Source: Alicyclobacillus sp. SO9 | GTDB lineage: Bacteria; Bacillota; Bacilli; Alicyclobacillales; Alicyclobacillaceae | Length of the DNA stretch: 64,000 nt | NCBI RefSeq assembly: GCF_016406125.1 | Contig: NZ_CP066339.1 | Span: 3,968,001-4,032,000 of the forward strand | Direction: 5' to 3' | Part shown: positions 47,449 through 56,662 of the stretch, one piece after another | Layout of the letters: each line of letters starts with the position of its first letter | How positions within the stretch are numbered: position 1 is the first letter of the stretch | Program-made: the position numbers and the translations under genes | Notes under the pieces: generated by a model | Told to the model about the DNA's origin: nothing | The model's input: the letters and a program-made list of their open reading frames with translations, nothing else | The model's database searches: none

Positions 47449-49494
47449 TTATCGAGGAAATGCGGGCGCAACACCGCCATCTATCGTCAACATACAGCCG
47501 GTAGTCTTAGCTGTTCTTGGCGAAGCGAAGAACAAAATACCTTCTGCAATATCCTCAGTTGAAATATTTACACCGAGAATGGTTCTCTTCCGGTAGTGTT
47601 CTTCTAACTCGTCAGGCTGAATGCCATAAGCACTCGCCCGCTCTTCTCGCCATGCAGAATTCCAAATATTTGAACCTTGTAGAACCGCATCCGGAAGGAC
47701 AGAATTGACCCGAATCTGTGACGGCCCGCCTTCCACCGCTAAGCAACGTGCGAGATGGGCTTCCAAAGCTTTGGCAGAGCTGTATGCTGCAGCGTTTTTG
47801 CCGGCATACACAGCATTCTTTGATGTGACAAAAATAACTGAACCGCCAATCCCCTGCTCCGTCATGATGCGAAACGCCTCGCGCGAAGTGAGAAAATATC
47901 CGGTTCCAAGTACACTCATATTGCGATTCCAATCGTCCAAAGTAGTTTGTGTGAATGCCGACGAACTAGCCAATCCAGCATTCGACACAAATACATCGAT
48001 ACCGCCGTATTCAAGGACGGCTTGCTTAAACGACTCAAGTACCTTCTCCTCTTTGGTCACGTCCAGCGTCACGCTGAAGGCCGTCCCAGACCCAAATTCT
48101 TCATTTAGTTTGGCTGCTTTGTCACGTGCCGCTTCAGCTGCGAGATCGGCTAGAATGACATGCGCACCTTCAGCAGCCATGCGTCTAGCTGCGGCACCGC
48201 CAATGCCTCCTGCTCCACCGGTAATATACGCTATTTTTCGCGCGAGTTCTTTCTCCTTGGGTGCCAAGGATAACTTGTACAGCTCAAGAGGCCAATACTC
48301 TACATCAAAAGACTCTTTTTCACTTAGGGAAACAAAGCTCCCCAGTGTGGTTGCGCCTTTCATAACTGCAACAGCTCTGCGATATAAGGCTGCAGCAACA
48401 TTTGCCATCTTTTTATTCTTACCCGTGGCAATGACCCCGAGACCAGGTATTAAAATGACTCGCGGGTACGGGTCGTGCATAGACACATCCAAGTCAACAT
48501 TTCGTTCGTAGTAGTCAACATAGTCTCTTTTGTATTGATTCAGTCCGTCCTGCAATAGCTCCTTGAGCTTATCAATAGCACCCGATGACGGGTCCCAATT
48601 TATGAATAGAGGCGTTCGCTTTGTATGGACCAAATGGTCTGGGCATGCCGCGCCCACCTGAGAGAGTTCCCCTGCCAAACGGCTATTCACAAAGTGCTGA
48701 AAATCCTCACCGGCATCATAGGTCAAAACTGTATGCCGGAACTCCGATACAATACCGCGGATAAAAGGTAATACGGACACAGCGAATTCTCTGCGAATTG
48801 CATCCGTGAGTTTTTCATGACGGGGGCCACCATATAAGTTTGGTTCATCAACGCGGCGGTTGATGTAATCCGCTGCTTCATGAATGATTCGAAGTGTGTT
48901 GTCATAGCACTCGTCAGATGTATCGCCCCAAGTGATAAGACCGTGTTTCTCCATCAATACCAATTCACACTCCGGATGGCTGCGAACTTTTTCACCAATC
49001 AGTTTGGATAATTGAAATCCCGGACGAATATACGGTACCCAAACTGCTCTGTCACCAAATATCTCCTTTGCTATGTCTCGCCCGTTGTCGCTGCAACACA
49101 GAGATATAATACTGTCAGGGTGTGTATGGTCAACGTGGCGAAACGGCAAAAAAGCGTGCAAGAGCGTTTCAATTGATGAACGGGGATGGCTGGTGTCCAC
49201 CATACATTTACGAAGATAGTTCACCATGTCTTCGTCCGTCATCTCTGCCCGATCCATTAATGGTGTAACCTCTTCGAGTCGCAGGGCCGTAAAGCTGTTT
49301 CCTGTCGCCTCTGCCAAATCCGAACCGCTGCCTTTCACCCACATAACCTGTATCTCTCTTCCCAGGTGGTCAGTACCCGTCGTCTTAACCGAAGTGTTGC
49401 CGCCTCCCCAGTTACAGACAGTCCTATCCAGTCCGATTTTATTGGACCTTGAAACGAGATTTTCTAACTCCGACATGTGTGTTACGCCCTCCAT
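47449..49494 (-). CDS. rhaEW: bifunctional L-rhamnulose-1-phosphate aldolase / L-lactaldehyde dehydrogenase
   Basis: The 681-residue fusion has an N-terminal class II aldolase domain (about 1-400: CNWGGGNTSVK, GSGSDLAEATG, HTHPDSI zinc motif) and a C-terminal short-chain dehydrogenase (about 410-681: AYITGGAGGIGGAAARRM, SNAG, AYSSAKALEAH with catalytic Tyr-Lys). The aldolase splits rhamnulose-1-phosphate to dihydroxyacetone phosphate and L-lactaldehyde; the SDR half oxidises lactaldehyde to lactate. This fusion is the usual Bacillus rhamnose arrangement. Two starts are possible, ATG 49494 and ATG 49476, each with a usable ribosome site. A long antisense open frame on the other strand is a shadow. 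Confidence 0.95.
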   Translation of the reverse strand: MEGVTHMSELENLVSRSNKIGLDRTVCNWGGGNTSVKTTGTDHLGREIQVMWVKGSGSDLAEATGNSFTALRLEEVTPLMDRAEMTDEDMVNYLRKCMVDTSHPRSSIETLLHAFLPFRHVDHTHPDSIISLCCSDNGRDIAKEIFGDRAVWVPYIRPGFQLSKLIGEKVRSHPECELVLMEKHGLITWGDTSDECYDNTLRIIHEAADYINRRVDEPNLYGGPRHEKLTDAIRREFAVSVLPFIRGIVSEFRHTVLTYDAGEDFQHFVNSRLAGELSQVGAACPDHLVHTKRTPLFINWDPSSGAIDKLKELLQDGLNQYKRDYVDYYERNVDLDVSMHDPYPRVILIPGLGVIATGKNKKMANVAAALYRRAVAVMKGATTLGSFVSLSEKESFDVEYWPLELYKLSLAPKEKELARKIAYITGGAGGIGGAAARRMAAEGAHVILADLAAEAARDKAAKLNEEFGSGTAFSVTLDVTKEEKVLESFKQAVLEYGGIDVFVSNAGLASSSAFTQTTLDDWNRNMSVLGTGYFLTSREAFRIMTEQGIGGSVIFVTSKNAVYAGKNAAAYSSAKALEAHLARCLAVEGGPSQIRVNSVLPDAVLQGSNIWNSAWREERASAYGIQPDELEEHYRKRTILGVNISTEDIAEGILFFASPRTAKTTGCMLTIDGGVAPAFPR

Positions 49495-49525
49495 TTTCGC
49501 TCTCTCCCTCTATAAATGTCTCAAC

Positions 49526-51013
49526 TTAAGATTGACTGTGCAATCGCTGCAACTCCATCACTTTCCGAAACGAATTGTAAGCTTCATCCCATGCTTGTTG
49601 TTGATGCGGTACATATCTCCGTATTTCCACAGATGCACGAATGAGAGGTTGAATTTCATCCGGAGATGCAATTTCTCCGAGAGCTAACAGCTGAACCGCA
49701 GCATTTCCAAGTGTGCTTGCCTCTACGGGCCCTGCAATTACTTCACGATTTGTTGCGCTGGCAGTAAACTGCGACAAGAGTTGATTACGGGAGCCGCCGC
49801 CAACGACGTGAATCGCGTTATACCTCTTGCCTGTAATCATTTCCAGTTCCTCTAAGACGTATCTGTACTTGAGCGCCAGCGATTCGAGAATACTGCGAAC
49901 CACATCCCCAGGATGCACCGGTTGTCCTTGTCCCGTCTCAAGACAGATTTGACGAATCATCAGTAGCATGTCCAATGGTTGCAACAACCGTGGATCATCG
50001 GGATCGAACAGGAACTGAAATGGATGCCCCGTGTCAGCAAGATGCAGGAGTTTGGGAAGAGACAGAGCGTAGTCCTCTTTCTGAAACACTGCTTGTGTCT
50101 CCTGCAGCAGCCACAGACCCATTACGTTCTTTAACAGCCTGTAGTTCCCAAGACCACCTTCGTTAGTAAAATTAAAGTTCTCAGTCTGCTCGGTGATGAC
50201 GGGTCTGTCAACAACCGTTCCGACAAGTGACCATGTACCTGAACTAATGTAGGCATAATCCTTGTCTTCGTGAGGAACAGCCACAACTGCACTGGCAGTA
50301 TCATGAGACGCTGTATGAATCACCTTCGTTTGTGACAGCAATGACAAGCCAGTCAGTTCCGAATCATGAATCACATCTACTACAGTTCCAGGCAATTTCA
50401 CATCCGGCAAAATGCTGCTGGGAATCTGTAATTGGTTCATGAGTTCGGTATCCCACTCTAGAGACATTGCACGAAGCAACTGAGTGGTAGTTGCGTTGGT
50501 GAATTCCGCACTTCTTTGCCCAGTCAGAAAGAAACTTACCAGATTGGGAATGAGCAATAGGGTTTCAGACCCGTCAAGCAGAGGGTATCCAGAAACCTTT
50601 GCAGCATATAACTGATACAACGTGTTAATAGGAGACAATTGGATGCCAGTTCGATGAAACAAATGGTGTCTTCCAACTGTTCCGATAACTTCACTCATGG
50701 CAACTGTATTTCGAGGATCTCGGTAGTGTCCAGGCATAGTTAGCAGGTGTCCGCTTGAATCAACGAGGCCAAAGTCAACAGCCCAACTATCAATGCCCAG
50801 TCCGGAAATCGGCGCACCAAGACTGTTCGCTTTCGTCATCCCCAACCTAATTTCCTCGTATATCGCATAGACATTCCAATACATCCCATCAAATATACGA
50901 AACGGTTTGTTAGGAAATCGATGGACTTCGGTTAGCGTAATTCGTTCCCCATCGAATCCAGCATTCATGACACGTCCTGAAGATGCTCCCAAGTCTATCG
51001 TTAACACATTCAA
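49526..51013 (-). CDS. rhaB: rhamnulokinase
   Basis: The protein of about 495 residues is a FGGY sugar kinase with the rhamnulokinase pattern: LTIDLGASSGRVMNAGF at the N-terminus, ISGLGIDSWAVDFGLVD, HYRDPRNT, FHRTGIQLSPINTLYQL, SHDTASAVVAVP, YISSGTWSLVG and the C-terminal VVGGGSRNQLLSQFTA. It phosphorylates L-rhamnulose. I prefer TTG 51013, eight bases from GAGGAGG, to the GTG at 51022, which overlaps the ribosome site. First gene of the rha operon; its -10 is probably TATAAT near 51058-51063. Confidence 0.95.
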   Translation of the reverse strand: MNVLTIDLGASSGRVMNAGFDGERITLTEVHRFPNKPFRIFDGMYWNVYAIYEEIRLGMTKANSLGAPISGLGIDSWAVDFGLVDSSGHLLTMPGHYRDPRNTVAMSEVIGTVGRHHLFHRTGIQLSPINTLYQLYAAKVSGYPLLDGSETLLLIPNLVSFFLTGQRSAEFTNATTTQLLRAMSLEWDTELMNQLQIPSSILPDVKLPGTVVDVIHDSELTGLSLLSQTKVIHTASHDTASAVVAVPHEDKDYAYISSGTWSLVGTVVDRPVITEQTENFNFTNEGGLGNYRLLKNVMGLWLLQETQAVFQKEDYALSLPKLLHLADTGHPFQFLFDPDDPRLLQPLDMLLMIRQICLETGQGQPVHPGDVVRSILESLALKYRYVLEELEMITGKRYNAIHVVGGGSRNQLLSQFTASATNREVIAGPVEASTLGNAAVQLLALGEIASPDEIQPLIRASVEIRRYVPHQQQAWDEAYNSFRKVMELQRLHSQS

Positions 51014-51173
51014 GTATTTCACCTCCTCATCCCAAAACAGTGTATCTACATCTGCTATTATATCTCTTTATGTTTGTTTTTGTTACTTTATTTATTTTTA
51101 TATTGTATGATTCTGTTCTAAAATATGAGATAATTCAAATGATGTTATACGTATCAAGTCAGGAGGAGTGTCA

Positions 51174-52070
51174 ATGAAACAGCAAGCCTTTGGCAAGACG
51201 GATATGCAGGTAAGCAGTTTAGGATTTGGCGGGGCAGAAATCGGGTTTCAACACACACCTCTGCCCGAAGTTGAGCAATTGTTAGGTACGGCACTGGACG
51301 CGGGACTTAACGTCATTGATACGGCGGCGTGCTACGGTATAAGCGAAGAATCGATTGGTAAGACCGTTTCCCACAGAAGAAAAGACTACTACTTGTTTAC
51401 CAAGTGTGGACATGATACCGGTTTTGACTTGCCCAACTGGAGTCCTGATTTGTTGGTGAAATCGATTGAGCAAAGCCTGGTACGACTGAAAACAGACCAT
51501 GTGGATGTTGTTCATCTGCACGGATGCTCCCGTGATATTCTGGAGAACGGCGGTGTCATCGAAGTTCTGGAAAAAGCAAAGCAGGCGGGGAAAACAAGGT
51601 ACATTGGCTACAGCGGCGACAGAGAAGATGCCCTTCGTGCTGTGGAACTAAATGTATTTGACAGCTTGGAGATTTCTGTTAATATTGCCGACCAGGAAGC
51701 CATTGAGAAAGTGATTCCCAAAGCTGTTGAACAAGGAATGGGTGTGATTGCAAAGCGTCCCATAGCAAACGCAGCCTGGCTCAGTGAATCACTGCCAACA
51801 AACAATTACATTCAACCCTACTGGCATCGCCTGCAACAACTTGACTATGACTTTCTCCATGGCGGCATACGCGACGCTGTGTCCACGGCACTGCGTTTTA
51901 CATTGGCAGTTTCAGGCGTAAGCACTGCAATTGTTGGGACTGCCAAGCCGAATCGCTATAAGGAAAATGTTAGCTTTCTGGAGAATGGCCCCCTGGATGA
52001 GGAGGCTTTCAAGGTCGTTCGAAAGCGCTGGAGTGACGTGGCTCAAGCCGATTGGGTCGGACAGGGCTGA
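51174..52070 (+). CDS. aldo/keto reductase
   Basis: From ATG 51174 (AGGAGGAG five bases upstream) the protein has 298 residues of the aldo/keto reductase barrel: LGFGGAEIGF, VIDTAACYGISEESIG with catalytic Asp and Tyr, YYLFTKCGHD with Lys, and VDVVHLHGC with His. Its relatives oxidise or reduce aldoses and short aldehydes such as lactaldehyde. It is divergent from rhaB across about 160 bases and ends in a strong terminator. Reduction of L-lactaldehyde from rhamnose or oxidation of an aldose are both plausible. Confidence 0.88.
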   Translation: MKQQAFGKTDMQVSSLGFGGAEIGFQHTPLPEVEQLLGTALDAGLNVIDTAACYGISEESIGKTVSHRRKDYYLFTKCGHDTGFDLPNWSPDLLVKSIEQSLVRLKTDHVDVVHLHGCSRDILENGGVIEVLEKAKQAGKTRYIGYSGDREDALRAVELNVFDSLEISVNIADQEAIEKVIPKAVEQGMGVIAKRPIANAAWLSESLPTNNYIQPYWHRLQQLDYDFLHGGIRDAVSTALRFTLAVSGVSTAIVGTAKPNRYKENVSFLENGPLDEEAFKVVRKRWSDVAQADWVGQG

Positions 52071-52133
52071 TTGCAACACATGGCAAAGCATTTAATCCTC
52101 TCTACCTGCCGCAACACATTCTCAATGAGGATC

Positions 52134-52163
52134 AAACAGAGGTGTTTTAGAACACCTCTGTTT
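52134..52163. terminator. bidirectional rho-independent terminator
   Basis: AAACAGAGGTGTT (52134-52146), loop TTAG, AACACCTCTGTTT (52151-52163) form a perfect 13-base stem. It lies between the convergent aldo/keto reductase and beta-hydroxyacid dehydrogenase genes, with T-rich bases on the plus-strand exit. Confidence 0.85.
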
Positions 52164-52202
52164 CTTAATCGAATGTCAGCGGGCCAGTGTGATATGCCCG
52201 TC

Positions 52203-53087
52203 TTATTTTACATCGTAGAATTTAACTAATGCCTGTGTGCCTTTATCGTTATACCCCTCGTCAGCGAGGGAAGTGTAGATTTCTTTCGAGAGACGTAAAC
52301 CAGGCACACTCAACCCCATTCTATTTGCTTCTTCAAGCGCTATGGTCATATCCTTAATAAAGTGTTTTATGTAGAAACCTGGCTCCATATCATCTTCAAT
52401 CATCCGTGGTGCTAGATTGCTCAATGACCAGCTTCCAGCCGCACCCATAGTGATACTTTTTAAAACTCGGTCCGGATCAAGCCCTGCCCGCTTTGCGTAA
52501 GAGATGGACTCACTCACGCCAATCATGTTGGATGCTATTGCAATCTGATTGCACATTTTTGTATGCTGTCCCGCACCATGGGGCCCTTGAAGAATGATGT
52601 TCTGTCCCAAAACATCCAGAATTGGTTTTACTGCGGCAAAGTCTGCTTCTTCACCACCCACCATAATGCTTAATCGGCCTTCACGAGCTCCAATGTCTCC
52701 GCCAGATACAGGAGCATCCATGACACGAAAACCCTTCGAAGCGCCTTCTTTGCCTATTTTAACGGCCAAGTCAGGGCTTGAAGTGGTCATATCAATTAAA
52801 TAGGCACCTGCTTTTGCAAAATGGAGGATTCCGCCGCGGCTGAAGTATACTTCCTCCACATCCCTTGGATAGCCCACCATAGTAATAATGACATCCGTAT
52901 TCGCCGCCAACGCTTCAACCGTGTCTTTCCATTCCGCCCCAGCCTCTAACAATGATTGTGCACTGCTCTTCGTCCGGTTATAGACTTTCACAGAATACCC
53001 GATTTTCAAGAGTCGCAGTACCATTTCCCTGCCCATAACTCCGGTCCCAATAAAACCAACTGTAATCTCATCCTTTAACAACTGCAT
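52203..53087 (-). CDS. beta-hydroxyacid dehydrogenase family (3-hydroxyisobutyrate / tartronate semialdehyde reductase-like)
   Basis: The 294-residue protein has the nucleotide motif VGFIGTGVMGREMV (about 10-23), the substrate motif DAPVSGGDIGAREG and the catalytic lysine segment GAGQHTKMCNQIAI. Family members reduce or oxidise small hydroxy acids, including tartronate semialdehyde, L-threonate and D-erythronate. It is the last gene after the D-galactonate-type genes, 224 bases downstream, and may be expressed from its own promoter. ATG 53087 has AAGGAGA ten bases upstream. Confidence 0.88.
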   Translation of the reverse strand: MQLLKDEITVGFIGTGVMGREMVLRLLKIGYSVKVYNRTKSSAQSLLEAGAEWKDTVEALAANTDVIITMVGYPRDVEEVYFSRGGILHFAKAGAYLIDMTTSSPDLAVKIGKEGASKGFRVMDAPVSGGDIGAREGRLSIMVGGEEADFAAVKPILDVLGQNIILQGPHGAGQHTKMCNQIAIASNMIGVSESISYAKRAGLDPDRVLKSITMGAAGSWSLSNLAPRMIEDDMEPGFYIKHFIKDMTIALEEANRMGLSVPGLRLSKEIYTSLADEGYNDKGTQALVKFYDVK

Positions 53088-53151
53088 GGTTTATCATTCT
53101 CCTTTTGAGGCGTTGTCAATAACTTGAAGGCAGCGTTATGTTTATGCCTCC

Positions 53152-53200
53152 CATTATCCATTATCCATGTTCCATCGTCCATTTCCCGCCTTCCATTTCA
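53152..53200. repeat. imperfect 7-base tandem repeat (CATNNTC-like)
   Basis: Seven successive heptads: CATTATC, CATTATC, CATGTTC, CATCGTC, CATTTCC, CGCCTTC, CATTTCA. They lie in the 224-base gap between the aldolase and dehydrogenase genes. Only this region shows such a repeat. No function is evident. Confidence 0.7.
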
Positions 53201-53311
53201 TACGTTACACTTTTGTCACTCGTACAAAATCTCAGACGACTGTCTCGTACGAAAATAGCGCAAATGACCCCATTTGTCGAATGAGGGTCGTATTTGATGT
53301 TCGGGTTACAT

Positions 53312-53971
53312 CTAGTTAGAAACTGCATTCTGCCTGGCAATCTCGATGAACCGGGACGCAACCTGCTGAATCCGTGCAAAGTCCCCAACTTCAATGAGTT
53401 TTCTATTGACTAAGCTGCCTCCTACACCTATACCCACACACCCTGATTGAAAGTATTCGGCAGCATTATCCACTGACACACCGCCAACTGCAATCAGTGG
53501 AATGTGCCCCATGGGACCCTGTAAGTCTCTAATGTAGCTGCTGCCTAACGAACGAATTGGAAAAACCTTCACAGCAGACGCCCCGTTTTCGTAGGCTGTC
53601 ACAATTTCACTCGGCGTCATCGCACCGGTCAAGGTATGCAGGTTATTCTCAACCGCGAATTCAATGATGCTCAAATCAACATTGGGAGTGACAAAAAACT
53701 GCGCTCCGGCTTCAAGAGCTGACTTCGCCTCCCCCATGGTTAGGACCGTACCTGCACCAATCCACATCCGTTCAGCAAATTGCGTCCGTAATGCAGTAAT
53801 CATCTGTGGCGCATTCTCCGTATTCATGGTAATTTCCATCGCACGAATCCCGCCATTATACAAGGCGTTTGCGAGCAGATAAACATGTTCGGAAGCGACT
53901 CCCCGCACAATCGGAATGACCCTTGTGTCCAGGAAATGACGAGCCTCAGAGTCCTTATTTAAACGCTCCAC
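53312..53971 (-). CDS. KDPG/KDPGal-family aldolase
   Basis: From GTG 53971 (GGAAGG six bases upstream) the protein has 219 residues. The class I aldolase barrel has the Glu of AMEITMNTENA, GAGTVLTM, FFVTPN, TGAMTPSEI and the Schiff-base lysine in ASAVKVFPI. It splits 2-dehydro-3-deoxy-6-phospho-galactonate or -gluconate into pyruvate and glyceraldehyde-3-phosphate. The D-galactonate dehydratase 45 bases upstream favours the galactonate route. No KDGal kinase is in the window. The frame begins ten codons earlier, at 54001, without a good ribosome site. Confidence 0.88.
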   Translation of the reverse strand: MERLNKDSEARHFLDTRVIPIVRGVASEHVYLLANALYNGGIRAMEITMNTENAPQMITALRTQFAERMWIGAGTVLTMGEAKSALEAGAQFFVTPNVDLSIIEFAVENNLHTLTGAMTPSEIVTAYENGASAVKVFPIRSLGSSYIRDLQGPMGHIPLIAVGGVSVDNAAEYFQSGCVGIGVGGSLVNRKLIEVGDFARIQQVASRFIEIARQNAVSN

Positions 53972-54016
53972 AAATAACCTTCCTTTCTCCGAACTCTCCA
54001 AATGTGTAGCATAGAA

Positions 54017-55165
54017 CTACCACTCTGCGATGGTACCATCAGCATTTCTCCAGATTGGATTCTTCCAGTTGTGCCCTTGCTTCGCTCTTTCCACAACATA
54101 TTCCTCATTCATTTCTATTCCGAGACCAGGACCTGTTGGGTTACGAATAAACCCGTCCTTATAATCAAATACGGACGGGTTCGTTATGTAATCCAATAAA
54201 TCATTTGTTTTATTATAGTGAATACCAAGACTCTGCTCTTGGATAAATACGTTCGGTGTGCACACATCAAGTTGTACACAGGCGGCTAAGGCAATGGGTC
54301 CGAGAGGACAGTGAGGAGCAACAGTCACATCATAAGCTTCTGCCATGGCAGCAATCCTTTTGACTTCCGATATACCGCCCGCATGAGATAAATCTGGTTG
54401 AATGATATCGACAATACCATCTTCAAAAAGATTTTTAAAATCCCAACGAGTATACATCCGTTCTCCTGTGGCAATGGGGGTGGAAGTATGTGTTGCGATT
54501 TGCTTAAGCGCCTCGTTGTTCTCCGATAACACGGGCTCCTCAATAAACATGAGATGAAAAGGTTCAAGTTCCTTGGCAATCAGCTTCGCCATAGATTTGT
54601 GGATCCGACCGTGAAAATCTACAGCAATGCCAAACCCTTTTCCAACTGCATCGCGCACGGCTGCTACACGCTGAAGAATTGCATCAACCTTCTCAAAGGA
54701 ATCAATGTAATGCATCTCTTCAGACGCATTCATCTTGATTGCAGTAAAACCCAAACCCAGCTTTTCCTTTGCAGCCATCCCGACATCACTGGGTCTGTCC
54801 CCGCCTATCCATGAATACACTCGCAACTTTTGCCTGGTCTCACCGCCAAGAAATTCATAGACTGGTAAGCCACAGGCTTTCCCCTTGATATCCCAAAGAG
54901 CTTGGTCAATACCGGAGATTGCACTCATGATGACCGGACCGCCGCGATAAAATCCCGAACGATAAAGAGTCTGCCAAATGTCCTCAATCCGATTTGGGTT
55001 TTTTCCAATTAAGTAGTCTTTCATTTCACGGACACAGGCAGCAACCGTAAGTGCATGACCTTCTAAGCTGGGCTCACCCCAGCCCGAAATCCCCTCATCG
55101 GTTTCAATCTTGAGAAAAACCCATCTCGGAGGAACTACAAATGTATGAACACCTGTGATTTTCAA
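54017..55165 (-). CDS. dgoD: D-galactonate dehydratase (enolase superfamily)
   Basis: The 382-residue protein matches DgoD closely. It has the N-terminal capping domain (WVFLKIETDEGISGWGEPSLEG in parts), metal ligands in IAVDFHGRIHKSM (Asp), FIEEPV (Glu) and IATGERMYTRWDF (Glu), and the catalytic His in VAPHCPLGPIALAA. The C-terminus FIRNPTGPGLGIEMNEEYV is also typical. It dehydrates D-galactonate to 2-dehydro-3-deoxygalactonate. Galactose freed by GH2 and GH42 could enter this route after oxidation, perhaps by the SDR at 8358. It lies 21 bases after transaldolase and 45 before the aldolase. Confidence 0.93.
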   Translation of the reverse strand: MKITGVHTFVVPPRWVFLKIETDEGISGWGEPSLEGHALTVAACVREMKDYLIGKNPNRIEDIWQTLYRSGFYRGGPVIMSAISGIDQALWDIKGKACGLPVYEFLGGETRQKLRVYSWIGGDRPSDVGMAAKEKLGLGFTAIKMNASEEMHYIDSFEKVDAILQRVAAVRDAVGKGFGIAVDFHGRIHKSMAKLIAKELEPFHLMFIEEPVLSENNEALKQIATHTSTPIATGERMYTRWDFKNLFEDGIVDIIQPDLSHAGGISEVKRIAAMAEAYDVTVAPHCPLGPIALAACVQLDVCTPNVFIQEQSLGIHYNKTNDLLDYITNPSVFDYKDGFIRNPTGPGLGIEMNEEYVVERAKQGHNWKNPIWRNADGTIAEW

Positions 55166-55186
55166 TCCAATCTTTCCTCCCAGTAC

Positions 55187-56281
55187 TTATCCCCTTAAGC
55201 TTTCTGACTTCTCCTTCAGATTTTGCAATAGAGTTTGAAATGATTTCTCAAAGGAAGCGAGGCCTTCAGTAAGCAATTCATCAGTCACACTGGAAAGAGA
55301 GACCCCTGCATCCCCGAGTCGAGTCAAGACCTCTTCCGCCTCTGTCACCTGAGAATTCACCATTGAGCTAAAACCTTCAGTTGTACCGAGAACAGCGTCT
55401 AACGTCTTTGGAGGCATGGTGTTGACAGTATGAGGGCCGGCCAAAGAAGAAACATAGAGCAATTCAGAGTAGCGCGGGTCCTTAACACCCGTGGAAGCCC
55501 AAAGCGGTCTCTGTACCTGAGCACCGTTCGCTTTCAGTTTTTCAAAGCGATCGTCTGAAAACAGCTCTTCGAAACGCTTATACGCCATCTTCGCGTTTGC
55601 AACACCTGCCATACCTAACAAAGACTCATCCAGCCCTTTCTCCCGAATGAGTTTGTCTACTTTGGTATCCACACGACTGACGAAGAAACTCGCAACGGAT
55701 GCTACTGATAGGGGCAAGCCACCACTCAGCCGACTCTCCAAACCGGACAGGTATGCATCTACAACTTTTTTGTACATCTCGACACTAAAAATCAATGTCA
55801 CATTGACATTAATACCGTCCTTAATGAGTTCTCGAACAGCCGGAATCCCCTCCTCTGTTGCAGGAACCTTAATCATGACATTAGGCCTGTCGATACTGCG
55901 GAACAGCCTCCGGCCCTCCTGAACAGTACCCTCTGTATCTCGCGACAAAGCAGGTGAAACTTCAATACTGACATATCCGTCAGCATGGTTCGTTTGTTCG
56001 AAAACCGGCATCAGCAAGTCTGCCACACGGCCGATATCAGCAAACGTTAATGAATCATAAACCTCCTGTATGGCCTTTCCTTTCTGCACCGCCGTCACAA
56101 TTTCAACATCATAAGCAGTTGATGCAGTGATGGCCCGTTCAAAGATAGTAGGATTAGAAGTCACGCCGCTCACACCCAACTCGATGAGGCGTTCCATTTC
56201 ACCTGAATCAAGCAGCCCCCTATCCACATTGTCATACCAAACGCTTTGTCCACACTCATTCAAATTCTTAATTGATGTCAC
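55187..56281 (-). CDS. tal: transaldolase
   Basis: From GTG 56281 (GGGAGTG six bases upstream) the protein has 364 residues. It is of the longer transaldolase type, with GQSVWYDNVDRGLL, GVTSNPTIFERAI, the Schiff-base lysine in NVMIKVPATEEG, NVTLIFSVEMY, SFFVSRVDTKVD and RPLWASTGVKDP. It exchanges dihydroxyacetone units between sugar phosphates and would consume erythrose-4-phosphate, the expected end product of the L-erythrulose-phosphate branch encoded at 60.4-62.9 kb. The frame runs 38 codons further upstream through its own leader. A clear promoter and a leader hairpin precede it. Confidence 0.93.
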   Translation of the reverse strand: MTSIKNLNECGQSVWYDNVDRGLLDSGEMERLIELGVSGVTSNPTIFERAITASTAYDVEIVTAVQKGKAIQEVYDSLTFADIGRVADLLMPVFEQTNHADGYVSIEVSPALSRDTEGTVQEGRRLFRSIDRPNVMIKVPATEEGIPAVRELIKDGINVNVTLIFSVEMYKKVVDAYLSGLESRLSGGLPLSVASVASFFVSRVDTKVDKLIREKGLDESLLGMAGVANAKMAYKRFEELFSDDRFEKLKANGAQVQRPLWASTGVKDPRYSELLYVSSLAGPHTVNTMPPKTLDAVLGTTEGFSSMVNSQVTEAEEVLTRLGDAGVSLSSVTDELLTEGLASFEKSFQTLLQNLKEKSESLRG

Positions 56282-56429
56282 CTTTATCACTCCCTTGATA
56301 TGTATCATCTTATTGACCTTAACACCGTTTACCGTGTTCAGCCTAATAAGATGCATGTGTCTGTTTTGATTCCACTGCGGTTCATCTAATTTCACTTTTG
56401 ATGATAATTACCTATCTTTCGATTGTCAA
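56282..56429 (-). promoter_or_regulatory. transaldolase promoter and structured leader
   Basis: On the minus strand TTGACA (56424-56429), 17 bases, TATCAT (56401-56406). The leader of about 110 bases contains CATCTTATT (56345-56353 read on the minus strand) pairing with AATAAGATG (56306-56314), and inside it AACAC/GTGTT (56321-56338). The hairpin ends about 13 bases above the ribosome site and could control translation. Confidence 0.6.
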
Positions 56430-56662
56430 CATTTAGTATCGTTAATTATCGATTACTTTCTTTTACAGGCGAAAATGAGTGGTCAAATCAAGACTCAGAA
56501 CGTACTTAGAGTGCCTGCCATCCAGAACCAGGTCCTTCAAAATGCACTTAACCGAATGGTATCGTGCCATCCGGTTAAGCTTTAGCAGGTTCTTACCACA
56601 GTTTTTTTGTAAGTCGTGTTTTCGCCCCGGTTTGTCACAGCCTTAAGCGCCTCGGAGTTTCC
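56430..56662. other. intergenic DNA between transaldolase promoter and MFS gene
   Basis: No gene is supported here. The only structure seen is the hairpin at 56547-56579, listed separately. The whole gap from the transaldolase start is 381 bases. Confidence 0.6.
56547..56579 (-). terminator. hairpin downstream of the MFS gene
   Basis: CTTAACCG-A-ATGG (56547-56559) pairs with CCAT-C-CGGTTAAG (56567-56579) with one mismatch. It lies 84 bases after the MFS stop on the minus strand and is followed by a short T-rich stretch, so it probably ends that transcript. Confidence 0.5.

Noticed and set aside
47705-48511. 268-codon open frame on the plus strand
   Set aside because: It is antisense to the well-supported aldolase-dehydrogenase gene, has low-complexity Ala/Ser/Pro composition and no ribosome site. 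It is a shadow of the coding frame.
56282-56662. T-box or known riboswitch before transaldolase
   Set aside because: No T-box sequence or conserved riboswitch core was recognised; only a simple nested hairpin is present.
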